The position numbers and the translations under genes were made by a program. From NCBI GenBank assembly GCA_963732795.1, contig CAVTAV010000002.1:806001-870000 (forward strand): a stretch of DNA of 64,000 nt, given 5' to 3'. The DNA comes from CAVTAV01 sp963732795 (GTDB lineage: Bacteria > Pseudomonadota > Alphaproteobacteria > CAVTAV01). The notes beneath the pieces are model-generated. The model was not told the DNA's origin and searched no databases. It was given only the letters and a program-made list of their open reading frames with translations. Below, piece by piece: positions 52,833 to 60,586 of this stretch (position 1 is its first letter; the number at the start of each line of letters is the position of its first letter).

Positions 52833-54533
52833 TCAGGCCATCCGGCGTTTGTCAAAGCTGAACGCCCAATGAGCCAGACGGTTGGCCTTGTGTTCCGTCA
52901 AGGTGTCGGCGCCGCCCCAAATGGGAACGAACTGGCCGAGCTTGGTGACGGTGTCGTAGATGATGAACTGCGACACGCCCCGACCGCCACGCACGCCGTC
53001 GAACAGCACCTGGACCGGGAAAGCCAGATTGCCGATCGCCGGCATGACCCCGATCACAAGCGCGACCCATGGTTTCGGCTGGTTCCGCACGGTGGCGACC
53101 GAAATCCGGTAGCAGGTATAGAGCGACCTCGAGATCGCGCCACCGGCGACCACGAAGAACGCGACGACGACCGGATCAAGAACGCCGACACTCAGGAGAA
53201 TTGGGAAAATCCCCCAGGTGATCAGCTTTACGAGAGGTTTGACGGCGAGGTGCATGCCGAAATCCGTCAGATAGACCGCTGTCGCGGCGTCGTTCAGATC
53301 GGTATGCAGTTGTTCGCTCTGAGCTTCGTCAAGCTGCTTACGCTTGTGCCAGCCGTCGATGTTGCGGCCGACATAGCTCCGCGCGAAGGCCGTGCGGTAG
53401 CGATCGGAGACCATCAACTTCAGGGATTCGACGAGGATCATCCCCCAGAGCTTCGGATGGAACCATGCCTTGAGGCGCGAGGTTATCGAGCGCGCGGCCA
53501 TGGACAGTCCGAAGCCGGACTCGCGCATGACCCACAAGATCGGATGGCGCAAATAGAAACGCGCCTGGCGATCGTCGATCTCTCTGCGGGTCAAACGGGC
53601 TTTGACACCGCGTCCGACGCGGCTCAAACGCTTCCAGAGGCTTCCCGTGGCGGCCGCGTCCAACGCGTCGACGTTTTGCGACAGCTCCGTCCAAGCCTCA
53701 TCGCCGAGGTCCCGGCGCAATTCGGACTCATGAGCCCCGATATAGTTTCGCAAGGTCGCCACGTCGACATCGTCGAACAGCGGATGCCCATGCTTAAAGG
53801 AGCGCGGAATGTAATATTTGAAGAGGCCGAGCGGGTTGGCCGGAAAGAGGGCCGGCACGCCGGATTCCGCATCGATCCAGACCCATTCTTCGGACCCGTC
53901 TTCCTTGGCACAGCGCAGGAAGTTGCTGGTCGCCACCGGATTGTAGAGACCCGCCTGCCACGCCGCCCCGTCGAAACCCGCTTCGACGAGGTGCGCCTGA
54001 AGCGGACGCATGACGTTCTCGACCAGATCGGTCATCTCGTCGGCGCCTTCGGACAACGGCTGCCGCAGGAGAGCCGGCCGGCCGTCAATGAACTCCATCG
54101 TCCATTCGTTGACGTTATGCTCTTCGTTCCAGGACGTCCCATGGATCGCCGCGACCCGAGCCTTGCCCTTCAGCCACCAGGAGACCAGCGGCGCCAGAAC
54201 CCGCCGGCGGTGCATGGCTTCCTCGATCGCGGTCTGGTCCCAAACGTAAGGATTGTCCGCGCCGAAGAAAATCTGATGGACCACCCGAGCCAGGCCGGAG
54301 CCGACAAAGACTTTTCGTGCGACTACGGTGCCGTCGGCCTGCTCGATAGCGTAAACCTCGGCGCCGCGGCCGCGGCCGACGAATCGGGACTTCAGCTTAC
54401 CGTCCGGGTTTGAATCGTTCGAGGGTTCGCCGAACTGGCCGCCTTGCGGCGTCGCTTTGTTCTCATTGGCGACGTCGCGATCCTGCCCATCCGCCTTGGC
54501 GGAACCGGCGGGCTCCGGGATAATTGACGACAT
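52833..54533 (-). CDS. Kinase-like domain protein with C-terminal membrane region, function unknown
   Basis: The protein has 566 residues from ATG 54533, which has a strong GGGGGGAGG upstream; a longer upstream frame lacks one. A polar, Asn/Gln-rich 50-residue leader is followed by a protein-kinase-like pattern: glycine loop GRGRGAEVY (53-61), candidate lysine K74 in ARKVF, acidic helix TAIEEAMHRR (101-110), hinge-like EFIDGRPA (147-154), then NPVATSNFL (Asn204) and WIDAESG (Asp221), where kinases have the catalytic-loop Asn and the metal-binding Asp. The usual catalytic Asp (HxD) is not obvious. Residues about 430-540 are hydrophobic (ITWGIFPILLSVGVL, VVVAFFVVAGGAISR). Kinase similarity is my pattern reading only. 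Confidence 0.6.
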   Translation of the reverse strand: MSSIIPEPAGSAKADGQDRDVANENKATPQGGQFGEPSNDSNPDGKLKSRFVGRGRGAEVYAIEQADGTVVARKVFVGSGLARVVHQIFFGADNPYVWDQTAIEEAMHRRRVLAPLVSWWLKGKARVAAIHGTSWNEEHNVNEWTMEFIDGRPALLRQPLSEGADEMTDLVENVMRPLQAHLVEAGFDGAAWQAGLYNPVATSNFLRCAKEDGSEEWVWIDAESGVPALFPANPLGLFKYYIPRSFKHGHPLFDDVDVATLRNYIGAHESELRRDLGDEAWTELSQNVDALDAAATGSLWKRLSRVGRGVKARLTRREIDDRQARFYLRHPILWVMRESGFGLSMAARSITSRLKAWFHPKLWGMILVESLKLMVSDRYRTAFARSYVGRNIDGWHKRKQLDEAQSEQLHTDLNDAATAVYLTDFGMHLAVKPLVKLITWGIFPILLSVGVLDPVVVAFFVVAGGAISRSLYTCYRISVATVRNQPKPWVALVIGVMPAIGNLAFPVQVLFDGVRGGRGVSQFIIYDTVTKLGQFVPIWGGADTLTEHKANRLAHWAFSFDKRRMA

Positions 54534-54814
54534 CCTAGCCTCCCCCCTCGCCCGCCAAATGGTGGGCACGCGCCACGTGCTCTCGCTTTTCGTGAACACG
54601 TCTCGACCTGACACAGCAACCCGTGAACGCATAACTGATAACCCTCTATAATTATTAAACTTACGGGACATGCTTATGCTCTCGCACCCACCCGACTGTC
54701 CCGGTTTGAACCAGAATCGTCGCGTGGCGCTGGACGGAGCAAAAAGCGCGCCAGATGGCGCGCTTTGAGGGTCGGGCTATTTGTAAGGAGGGGGATAACG
54801 GCCGATTTCGAGCG

Positions 54815-55213
54815 TCACTCTCGGGCTTTGATATCCTTCATCGGATTGAGCTCCTCGCCGTTGCCGAGAACGATCTTGCTGAGCGCCATCGCGTGCCGCG
54901 AGGCATCGATCGACGGGTGGCCGTAGACGGTCACGGGGTCCCCGCGCTTCAGGGTGTTGAAGCGCCAGCCCTTGCGGAACAGCAGGTTCGACGGCAGGGT
55001 CTCGGCGCGCCAGAGCTCCAATTGGCCCTGGTCGTTCTTGACCACGAATTTCAGGACGGCGTGGGGCGCCTTGAACACCCATTCGTCGACCTCGCCCTTG
55101 AGGGCCACGTCTTTCTTCATGTCGAAATAGGCCGTCACCGAATGGTGGGCGACGACCGGCGTCACCCCGCCGAGGACGAGGGCCAGAGCGGCGAAAAATA
55201 CGGAACGCTTCAT
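54815..55213 (-). CDS. Small exported protein, DUF6152-like
   Basis: The protein has 132 residues with a signal peptide MKRSVFFAALALVLGGVTPV ending at VAHHSV. The mature domain includes the motif AYFDMKKDVALKGEVDEWVF, then KAPHAVLKFVV, and the C-terminal RHAMALSKIVLGNGEELNP. This is the small beta-sandwich DUF6152 layout (HHS...G.V...W.NPH...). Translationally coupled to the upstream gene through ATGA overlap at 55210-55213. Function unknown; the pair often travels together in soil and freshwater bacteria. Confidence 0.75.
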   Translation of the reverse strand: MKRSVFFAALALVLGGVTPVVAHHSVTAYFDMKKDVALKGEVDEWVFKAPHAVLKFVVKNDQGQLELWRAETLPSNLLFRKGWRFNTLKRGDPVTVYGHPSIDASRHAMALSKIVLGNGEELNPMKDIKARE

Positions 55214-55983
55214 TTCAAGTCCTCATCGATGGTGTCGTCCTGCCGGCTCTTGGGCACGTTGATTTGCTCCTCGAGCCCCTCGGCGCAGACGAATTCATGT
55301 TGCTCGACATTACTGCGGCCCCAATAGACCGTGAGGTCGAGCGGCTTGGTGTAGTAGACCGGGTCCACGGCATGGACCTTGACCTCCAAGGTCTTTCCGT
55401 CGTCGAGAAGACGGAATCGCTCAGTCACTTCCATCTTCGCGCTTTGCGGCAATCCGTTGGTGGTCAGGATATTGTCTTCGCGGATATTCTTGGTGTGCAC
55501 GACCAGCGTGTCGCCCTCCCAATGGCCGATCGAATAGCCGAACCATTGCGGCGGGATGTCGGTGGGATAGTCCCGTCCGTCGAGATAGATCCGCCGCGGG
55601 ATCGGCTCGTATTCGAACAGCATCAGCAGCTCGTCCTTGGTCTGGAAAAGCTGCATCGGATAGAAGTTGAACACGACGTCACGTGGGAAGCCCCAGGGCA
55701 TGCAACGTTCCGGCGGGTCGTCGGTCTTGACGTCGAACTCAGCCATCGCCTTTTTGCCGGCCTCGGTAAGCGGCGGCGGATTGGGCCAGCTGGTTGACTT
55801 GTGTCCGTTCGTGAGCGACGGCCCGCCGCCGAGATTGGAGCCGAGCCACATGCCCGTGAAATCCGGATGCTTCATGTCGCCGGCCTGTGCGGCGCCCGCG
55901 AAAAAGAGCGCTGCGCCAAGGACGACGCCGGTCAGGGCCGAGCACCCGATCCCGGCCCGTCGATCCCGATGAGCTTTCATCAT
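55210..55983 (-). CDS. Exported protein of unknown function, partner of the DUF6152-like gene
   Basis: The protein has 257 residues. The signal peptide region RAGIGCSALTGVVLGAALFF ends at AQAGD, and the mature part opens KHPDFTGMWLGSNLGG, the PDF(S/T)G-W motif of a widespread uncharacterised exported family. Conserved points are PPERCMPWGFPRDVVFNFYP, FEYEPIPRRIYLDGRDYP and GYSIGHWEGDTLVVHTKNI, with VTERFRLLDDGKTLEVKV near the end. It is coupled by ATGA to the DUF6152-like gene. No catalytic chemistry is known to me. Confidence 0.72.
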   Translation of the reverse strand: MMKAHRDRRAGIGCSALTGVVLGAALFFAGAAQAGDMKHPDFTGMWLGSNLGGGPSLTNGHKSTSWPNPPPLTEAGKKAMAEFDVKTDDPPERCMPWGFPRDVVFNFYPMQLFQTKDELLMLFEYEPIPRRIYLDGRDYPTDIPPQWFGYSIGHWEGDTLVVHTKNIREDNILTTNGLPQSAKMEVTERFRLLDDGKTLEVKVHAVDPVYYTKPLDLTVYWGRSNVEQHEFVCAEGLEEQINVPKSRQDDTIDEDLK

Positions 55984-56080
55984 CTCTCCCCCATAACCTC
56001 TTCGACCTGCGTTGCAGGTTGTCGGTTCAACTCATCTTAGTCCGCATCGCGGCGCGAGGCGACCGGGAAATTCACGGGCG

Positions 56081-56593
56081 TTACGGTACCCAGCGGGCCA
56101 GCCAGTCCGCCAAGGCCTGAGGCGTCGAAAGCCGAGCATCGACGAGGCCGTCGATGTCGTCATGGTTCAGCAGCCGGTCGGTTTTCGGATCCACGACGAA
56201 TAGCACGGGCACGGCCTTGAACTTTTTGGCAAAGCCGTAATGGGCCGGCACCTGGCGGTTTCGATTCATGCGGCCGACATCGACATTCACCACCACGTAA
56301 TGGGCGTCGACGAAGGCCTTCACCTCCGGCAACTCCATCACCCCAACCAGAATCCGGCAATCCGCGCACCAATCGCCGCCGAGATCGATCAGTAGAAGCT
56401 TACCGCTCGCGGCCGCTTTTGCGCGCGCCTCGGCGATATCCCGGTCGGCATCGCGCTTATCGTCGAAGGGAAACGGCAGAGGCCGATGGAGCTCCCCGAA
56501 CTTGCTGATCGAGACCTTGGGCGGCTCGGCCCCAAGCGCGGGGACGGTGATGGCCATGAGAACTGCGCCGATCAGGAGCATTCGATATGACAT
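56081..56593 (-). CDS. Exported thioredoxin-fold protein
   Basis: The protein has 170 residues. The signal peptide MSYRMLLIGAVLMAITVPAL precedes a thioredoxin-like domain with the redox motif GGDWCADCRILVGVME (CxxC Cys near residue 83) and the family FDD-ARAKAAASGKLLLIDL start. The cis-Pro region is HYGFAKKFKAVPVLFVVD. It lies 2 bases downstream of the outer-membrane-type gene and so is probably in the same operon. A periplasmic thiol-disulfide role is likely; partner unknown. Confidence 0.82.
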   Translation of the reverse strand: MSYRMLLIGAVLMAITVPALGAEPPKVSISKFGELHRPLPFPFDDKRDADRDIAEARAKAAASGKLLLIDLGGDWCADCRILVGVMELPEVKAFVDAHYVVVNVDVGRMNRNRQVPAHYGFAKKFKAVPVLFVVDPKTDRLLNHDDIDGLVDARLSTPQALADWLARWVP

Positions 56594-56595
56594 GA

Positions 56596-57537
56596 TCAGA
56601 ACCCCCGGCTGAGGATGACTTTGAAGGCGGTGGGCGCGACGAGCTGATTGCCGTGGACGTGCTGGGCAATCGGCACCTCGACATCGGCATAGAGTTTCCA
56701 GGTATCGACCGAAAGCGCCACGCCCGGCGACGCCAGAACGCGCGTGTAGCCGGTGTCGTCGGGCTCGCCGATCGCGCCGCCGTCGCGGCCGCGATTCGAA
56801 ACGAGAAATTGCAGGACCGGCGCAATGCCGGCATTCCCGACCCTGAAGTTGTTGTAGGAAACGCCGGCGGCGGCATTGAGCTCATAGCCGGGCTTGTAGC
56901 CGTTCTGCGTCGTGATCTCGTGCTGCCAGAGGATTTGCGCGAAATAGGTCCACGATGCGGTGATTGTGATATTGCCGCGATGGTAGGCGCCGAGGAGGAC
57001 ATCGGTGCTGCCCGAGCCGATCTGCACATCCGCATCGAAATTGGGATAGCTGTGGTCGCCGGTGGGGAGCTTCAGGCCGAAAATGAGGCCGGTGGACATG
57101 TCCGGCGAAAAACCGGAATAGACACCCATCACGCGGATATCGCCGAGCGCCGTGTGTTTGAACGTGCCCGGATTGTCGGGATCGGTGGTGCGGAACAGGC
57201 GCTCGCTGACCGGCAGCTCGACCATCGCTCCCCATTTCGCGCTGAACATGTATTGCAGGCCCGCGAGGAAGAAGTTCGACCGGATTTCTTTGTCCGCGTT
57301 ATCCGCGGCGGGCGCCTTGTGGCCGCCGCTGCGGTTCTGGGTCTGGTCCAGAAGGTCCCATTCGACGAAAGCGGAGCCACCCGGTCCCGCGGGAAGCAGC
57401 GAGCTGCTGCCCACGTCGAAGACGCTGCAGCCACAGGCGCAGGCGTAGGCAGCCGAGGGCGCGACGGCGAGGAAGCCGAGGGTTAGAATCGGGAAAGCGG
57501 TCCGGCGGACCGCCGCGAAAGAGAAAACATCGTGCAT
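56596..57537 (-). CDS. Outer-membrane beta-barrel-like protein with CACGC motif
   Basis: The protein has 313 residues. The signal peptide (AFPILTLGFLAVAPSAAYA) is followed immediately by CACGCSVFDVGSSS, a cysteine cluster at the mature N-terminus, and then beta-barrel-like strands such as NFFLAGLQYMFSAKWGAMVE and TDVLLGAYHRGNITITASWT. It ends in a C-terminal aromatic (ILSRGF), as in BAM substrates. Proteins with this CACGC start are usually described as putative transporters, similar to the phenol-degradation MetA group. The cysteines plus the downstream thioredoxin suggest metal or redox handling, but that is inference. Confidence 0.68.
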   Translation of the reverse strand: MHDVFSFAAVRRTAFPILTLGFLAVAPSAAYACACGCSVFDVGSSSLLPAGPGGSAFVEWDLLDQTQNRSGGHKAPAADNADKEIRSNFFLAGLQYMFSAKWGAMVELPVSERLFRTTDPDNPGTFKHTALGDIRVMGVYSGFSPDMSTGLIFGLKLPTGDHSYPNFDADVQIGSGSTDVLLGAYHRGNITITASWTYFAQILWQHEITTQNGYKPGYELNAAAGVSYNNFRVGNAGIAPVLQFLVSNRGRDGGAIGEPDDTGYTRVLASPGVALSVDTWKLYADVEVPIAQHVHGNQLVAPTAFKVILSRGF

Positions 57538-57612
57538 GATAGCTCCGTCGATATCTGACTGGCATCGAACCGCGCGGGCTGTCCCGGGCGGTCATGGATT
57601 TCGGTCGTCAAG

Positions 57613-57996
57613 TCAGACGGAATAAGGCGGAGCGCGCGGCGATTGGGGATTGTGCCGCCGGACGGGCCTAAGCGCCGTCGAGACCGGCAAGAGCGGCGCG
57701 TCGGCATGATCCGGAGTCAGGACGGCAACGACCGCAGCGGTCGCCGAGACCGCGAAATGCGGGGCGGCGTTGAACGGACAGACCGTGTGATGGTCGCCGC
57801 CGTGATGGGACGGGTCGGGCTTCGACGGATCGGCGTCGGGATCGAACGGATGGGCGACCGGCCCATCCTTCGAGCACATCACGATCAGCGGCCCGGCGCC
57901 CGCCGGATTGGGCATCCAGCCGAGCGGAACGAGCGAGCGCACGATGAACGCAACGAACGCGATATAGACGGCAGATGCGCGAAGCCAGCGAGCCAT
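57613..57996 (-). CDS. DUF2946-like small protein
   Basis: The protein has 127 residues from ATG 57996, preceded by GAGGGG. A single hydrophobic start (ASAVYIAFVAFIVRSLVPLG) is followed by MPNPAGAGPLIVMCSKDGPV, a His-rich stretch SHHGGDHHTVCPFNAAPHF and a second hydrophobic segment. This matches the DUF2946 pattern (signal, then a C-P-F and His motif). DUF2946 genes commonly neighbour copper or TonB-related genes. It starts the same-direction set with the CACGC and thioredoxin genes. Confidence 0.68.
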   Translation of the reverse strand: MARWLRASAVYIAFVAFIVRSLVPLGWMPNPAGAGPLIVMCSKDGPVAHPFDPDADPSKPDPSHHGGDHHTVCPFNAAPHFAVSATAAVVAVLTPDHADAPLLPVSTALRPVRRHNPQSPRAPPYSV

Positions 57997-58320
57997 GATC
58001 CCCTCGGGCACGACGGTCGGACCAAATGCCGCACCCGTCAAGTGTCAGCTTGCCGCATCGCGAACGGCAACCGCAACGGGAAGCGTCACTGCCCGAAATA
58101 TGGTTGACGAATCACTATCCTTTCAATCAAACGGCCGGCTAAAGTCTTGTTAACCTTAACTGCCCGGGATTTAATCGTTTGATTTAGCCGCCTTAAGCCC
58201 GCGCAAAATTTCGGGTAACACCCTGGCAACGAATTGTGGCATATTTCTCAAGTTGTTGCGGGGGAGGACCGGCCTTCCCATTGAGGTCGGTTTCATAAGC
58301 GAGAGTACAGGGCCTACTAC

Positions 58321-59766
58321 ATGTTCGTTCGCGAGTTCCGCCGCTTTCGGGAAACCGTCAAAGCGATCTTCCCGGATCGCCAAATTTTCGTACGCACCGA
58401 CGGCCAAGTTAAATTCATCACCTTCACCACCGGCATCCAGGTTTCCCTCGCCTGCCTGCTTTTCATTTTCGCCGGATGGATCGGTCTCACCACCGGTAAT
58501 TTCCTGCTGAAGGATCGGATCGTCGCCGCGAAGGACGCGCGCATCCAGCGCCTCGCCTCCGACTACGACAATCTCAACGACGAGATGCTCAAGATGCAGC
58601 AGGGGGTCGTCGCGAGCGTCGATGATCTGAAGACCCGCCAGGACCTGCTCGACAGCTTGATCGAAAAGAACGACCGGCTGACCAAGGAGATCGAGCACAC
58701 GCCCGGCCTCAGCATCAAGACCCAGGACAACGTTACCGCCCAGGGCCAACAGGTCGAGGCTACGGCCCAGGCTGCGACACTGACCGACGTGGCGACGCCC
58801 AACGTCTCGACGGACGTCACCGCGCCCGATGCCGGCGCCGAGAGCGACCCGGCCGCTGACTCCGATGCGGCGGGCGATGTCCCGGCCAAGCAGAGCGCGG
58901 CCTCGCCGAGCCAGACCACCGCGCCGGCACCGCAAAGCAATTCCTATCCCGGCGATCAATGGTGGCAGTTCGCCGCTACCGGGACGACGCTCTCGACCAC
59001 GATCACCAAGGCGCCCCGTCCGGGCGATCCGCGCTGGCGCCGCTATGTCGACGAAGGCATCGCCAAAGTCCGCGCCGCGCAGGACAAGGCGGCCAATAAG
59101 CTTCTCGCCCAAATCCAGGATCAATACGCCAAGCTCGAGGGCATGGTGGACGTCACCGGCCTGAGCCCGGATCGCCTGCTCGCAGCGCTCGACGGCCCCG
59201 TCGCCGGCACGGGCGGCCCCGAGATCGGCGTGAAATTCCCGAGCCCGATCGGCTCCGCCTCCGCCGCCACGCTCGACGACGCCACCGACGACGGCTTCTC
59301 GGGCGTGGTCCAGGCCGTGAGCCGGCTCGACGGGCTGCGCGAATCCCTCAACAGCATGCCGCTCTCCAAGCCGGTGACCGACTATTACATCTCCAGCCCG
59401 TTCGGGAAGCGCCGCGATCCCTTCAGCGGGCACTGGGCGTATCATTCGGGCGTTGACATGGCCGGATACTGGAAAGAGCCTGTCCACGCCACCGTACCTG
59501 GAACCGTCACCTTCGTCGGCCGCCATGGCCCTTACGGCAACATGGTCGAGATCGACCACGGCAACGGTTTCAAGACCCGTTATGGCCATCTTTACGCAAC
59601 CAAGGTAAAGAAGGGTCAGCATGTCACGCGGGGTGAGGTCGTGGGCCTGATGGGAAATACCGGGCGCAGCACCGGAACGCATCTGCACTATGAAATCTGG
59701 TTCAACGGCAAACTCCAGAATCCGCTGAAGTTCTTCCGAGCTGCTTCGTATGTTATCAAAGAATAA
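58321..59766 (+). CDS. M23-family peptidoglycan endopeptidase, membrane-anchored
   Basis: The protein has 481 residues and is intact. A cytoplasmic N-terminus of about 35 residues is followed by one membrane helix (GIQVSLACLLFIFAGWIGLT), then a coiled coil (KDARIQRLASDYDNLNDEML) and an Ala/Pro/Ser-rich linker. The C-terminal LytM/M23 domain has zinc-ligand motifs HSGVDMAG (H375, D379) and HLHYE (H456), so it is likely an active D,D-endopeptidase in the periplasm. It overlaps the bactofilin gene by 17 bases. Such pairs are known, with bactofilin localising the peptidase for cell-shape control. Confidence 0.92.
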   Translation: MFVREFRRFRETVKAIFPDRQIFVRTDGQVKFITFTTGIQVSLACLLFIFAGWIGLTTGNFLLKDRIVAAKDARIQRLASDYDNLNDEMLKMQQGVVASVDDLKTRQDLLDSLIEKNDRLTKEIEHTPGLSIKTQDNVTAQGQQVEATAQAATLTDVATPNVSTDVTAPDAGAESDPAADSDAAGDVPAKQSAASPSQTTAPAPQSNSYPGDQWWQFAATGTTLSTTITKAPRPGDPRWRRYVDEGIAKVRAAQDKAANKLLAQIQDQYAKLEGMVDVTGLSPDRLLAALDGPVAGTGGPEIGVKFPSPIGSASAATLDDATDDGFSGVVQAVSRLDGLRESLNSMPLSKPVTDYYISSPFGKRRDPFSGHWAYHSGVDMAGYWKEPVHATVPGTVTFVGRHGPYGNMVEIDHGNGFKTRYGHLYATKVKKGQHVTRGEVVGLMGNTGRSTGTHLHYEIWFNGKLQNPLKFFRAASYVIKE

Positions 59767-60202
59767 GAAGACGAAACCGGCCAGTAAGGAGACATCCAAT
59801 TCCGAGTCCAGGTCCGTTCCCTCCATTATCGGACCGGACCTTCGTTTCGTCGGCGACATGAACACACCGGGCGAGATTCAATTCGACGGCACCCTCGAAG
59901 GCGAGCTCAAATCGGGCACGCTGACGGTGGGCGAGCATGCCACGATCACCGGCTCGATCGCGGTCGAGACGCTATTGGTGCGCGGCGCGGTGATCGGCAC
60001 CATCCGGGCCAAGAAGGTCCGGCTGGATAGCTCGGCGAAGGTGATCGGGGACATCTATCACTCGGATTTGAGCATCGAAACCGGCGCCTATATCGAAGGC
60101 CGGTGCATCCATGCCGACAATCCGCTTGAGGAGGTCGAAGGGGAGGAGGTCACCCCTCAGATCGAGGGCCCCTCAAAGTCGGACGCCAAGAAGGCGTCCT
60201 GA
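59750..60202 (+). CDS. Bactofilin (cytoskeletal polymer)
   Basis: The protein has 150 residues. A short polar leader precedes the beta-helical bactofilin core, which starts SIIGPDLRFVGDMNTPGEIQ and continues FDGTLEGELKSGTLTVGEHA, with the signature LLVRGAVIGTIRAKKVRLDS and then GDIYHSDLSIETGAYIEGRC. The tail is acidic/polar. The start ATG lies inside the end of the peptidase gene (17-base overlap), so expression is coupled. It forms polymers and recruits the M23 peptidase in related bacteria. Confidence 0.93.
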   Translation: MLSKNKKTKPASKETSNSESRSVPSIIGPDLRFVGDMNTPGEIQFDGTLEGELKSGTLTVGEHATITGSIAVETLLVRGAVIGTIRAKKVRLDSSAKVIGDIYHSDLSIETGAYIEGRCIHADNPLEEVEGEEVTPQIEGPSKSDAKKAS

Positions 60203-60205
60203 ATT

Positions 60206-60433
60206 CTACAATCCGGCGGACCGGATCTGTTCCAAATCGAGATTCCGAACCTGACGCGACCGGAGCGCCCGCTCGCCTTCCATCGGCGCCGGACCGGCCT
60301 CATGTGACTCGGATGGAGTCAAAATGGGCATAAAATAGTCAGGCTCTGCCAATGGCTTGCGCAACCGGAGATGAATCAGAAATCCCGCCAGGCCCAACAA
60401 CGCGACGGCCGTACCCACTAAGACGCTGTACAT
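60206..60433 (-). CDS. Small single-helix membrane protein
   Basis: The protein has 75 residues from ATG 60433. It begins MYSVLVGTAVALLGLAGFLI, one membrane helix, followed by a positively charged segment HLRLRKPLAEPDY and a polar C-terminus ending LRSRQVRNLDLEQIRSAGL. Its 3' end faces the bactofilin gene, 3 bases away. No known family. Confidence 0.5.
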   Translation of the reverse strand: MYSVLVGTAVALLGLAGFLIHLRLRKPLAEPDYFMPILTPSESHEAGPAPMEGERALRSRQVRNLDLEQIRSAGL

Positions 60434-60586
60434 CGTTTCCTCCCGACGTGAGACACGCAACATATTGTGCAAGTCTCATGCCGACGACCCTTTAATTTGA
60501 GTCATTGTTGTCGAAATTTGCGTCAATTCTATGTCGGTACCGATTGACGACGCCTTAATCGAAATCAAGTTTCTTGGCGTCGCCTC

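Noticed and set aside
58171..59865. Long minus-strand frame across the M23 gene (564 codons)
   Set aside because: It covers the same bases as the intact peptidase and its promoter; the composition is that of a reverse-frame artefact.
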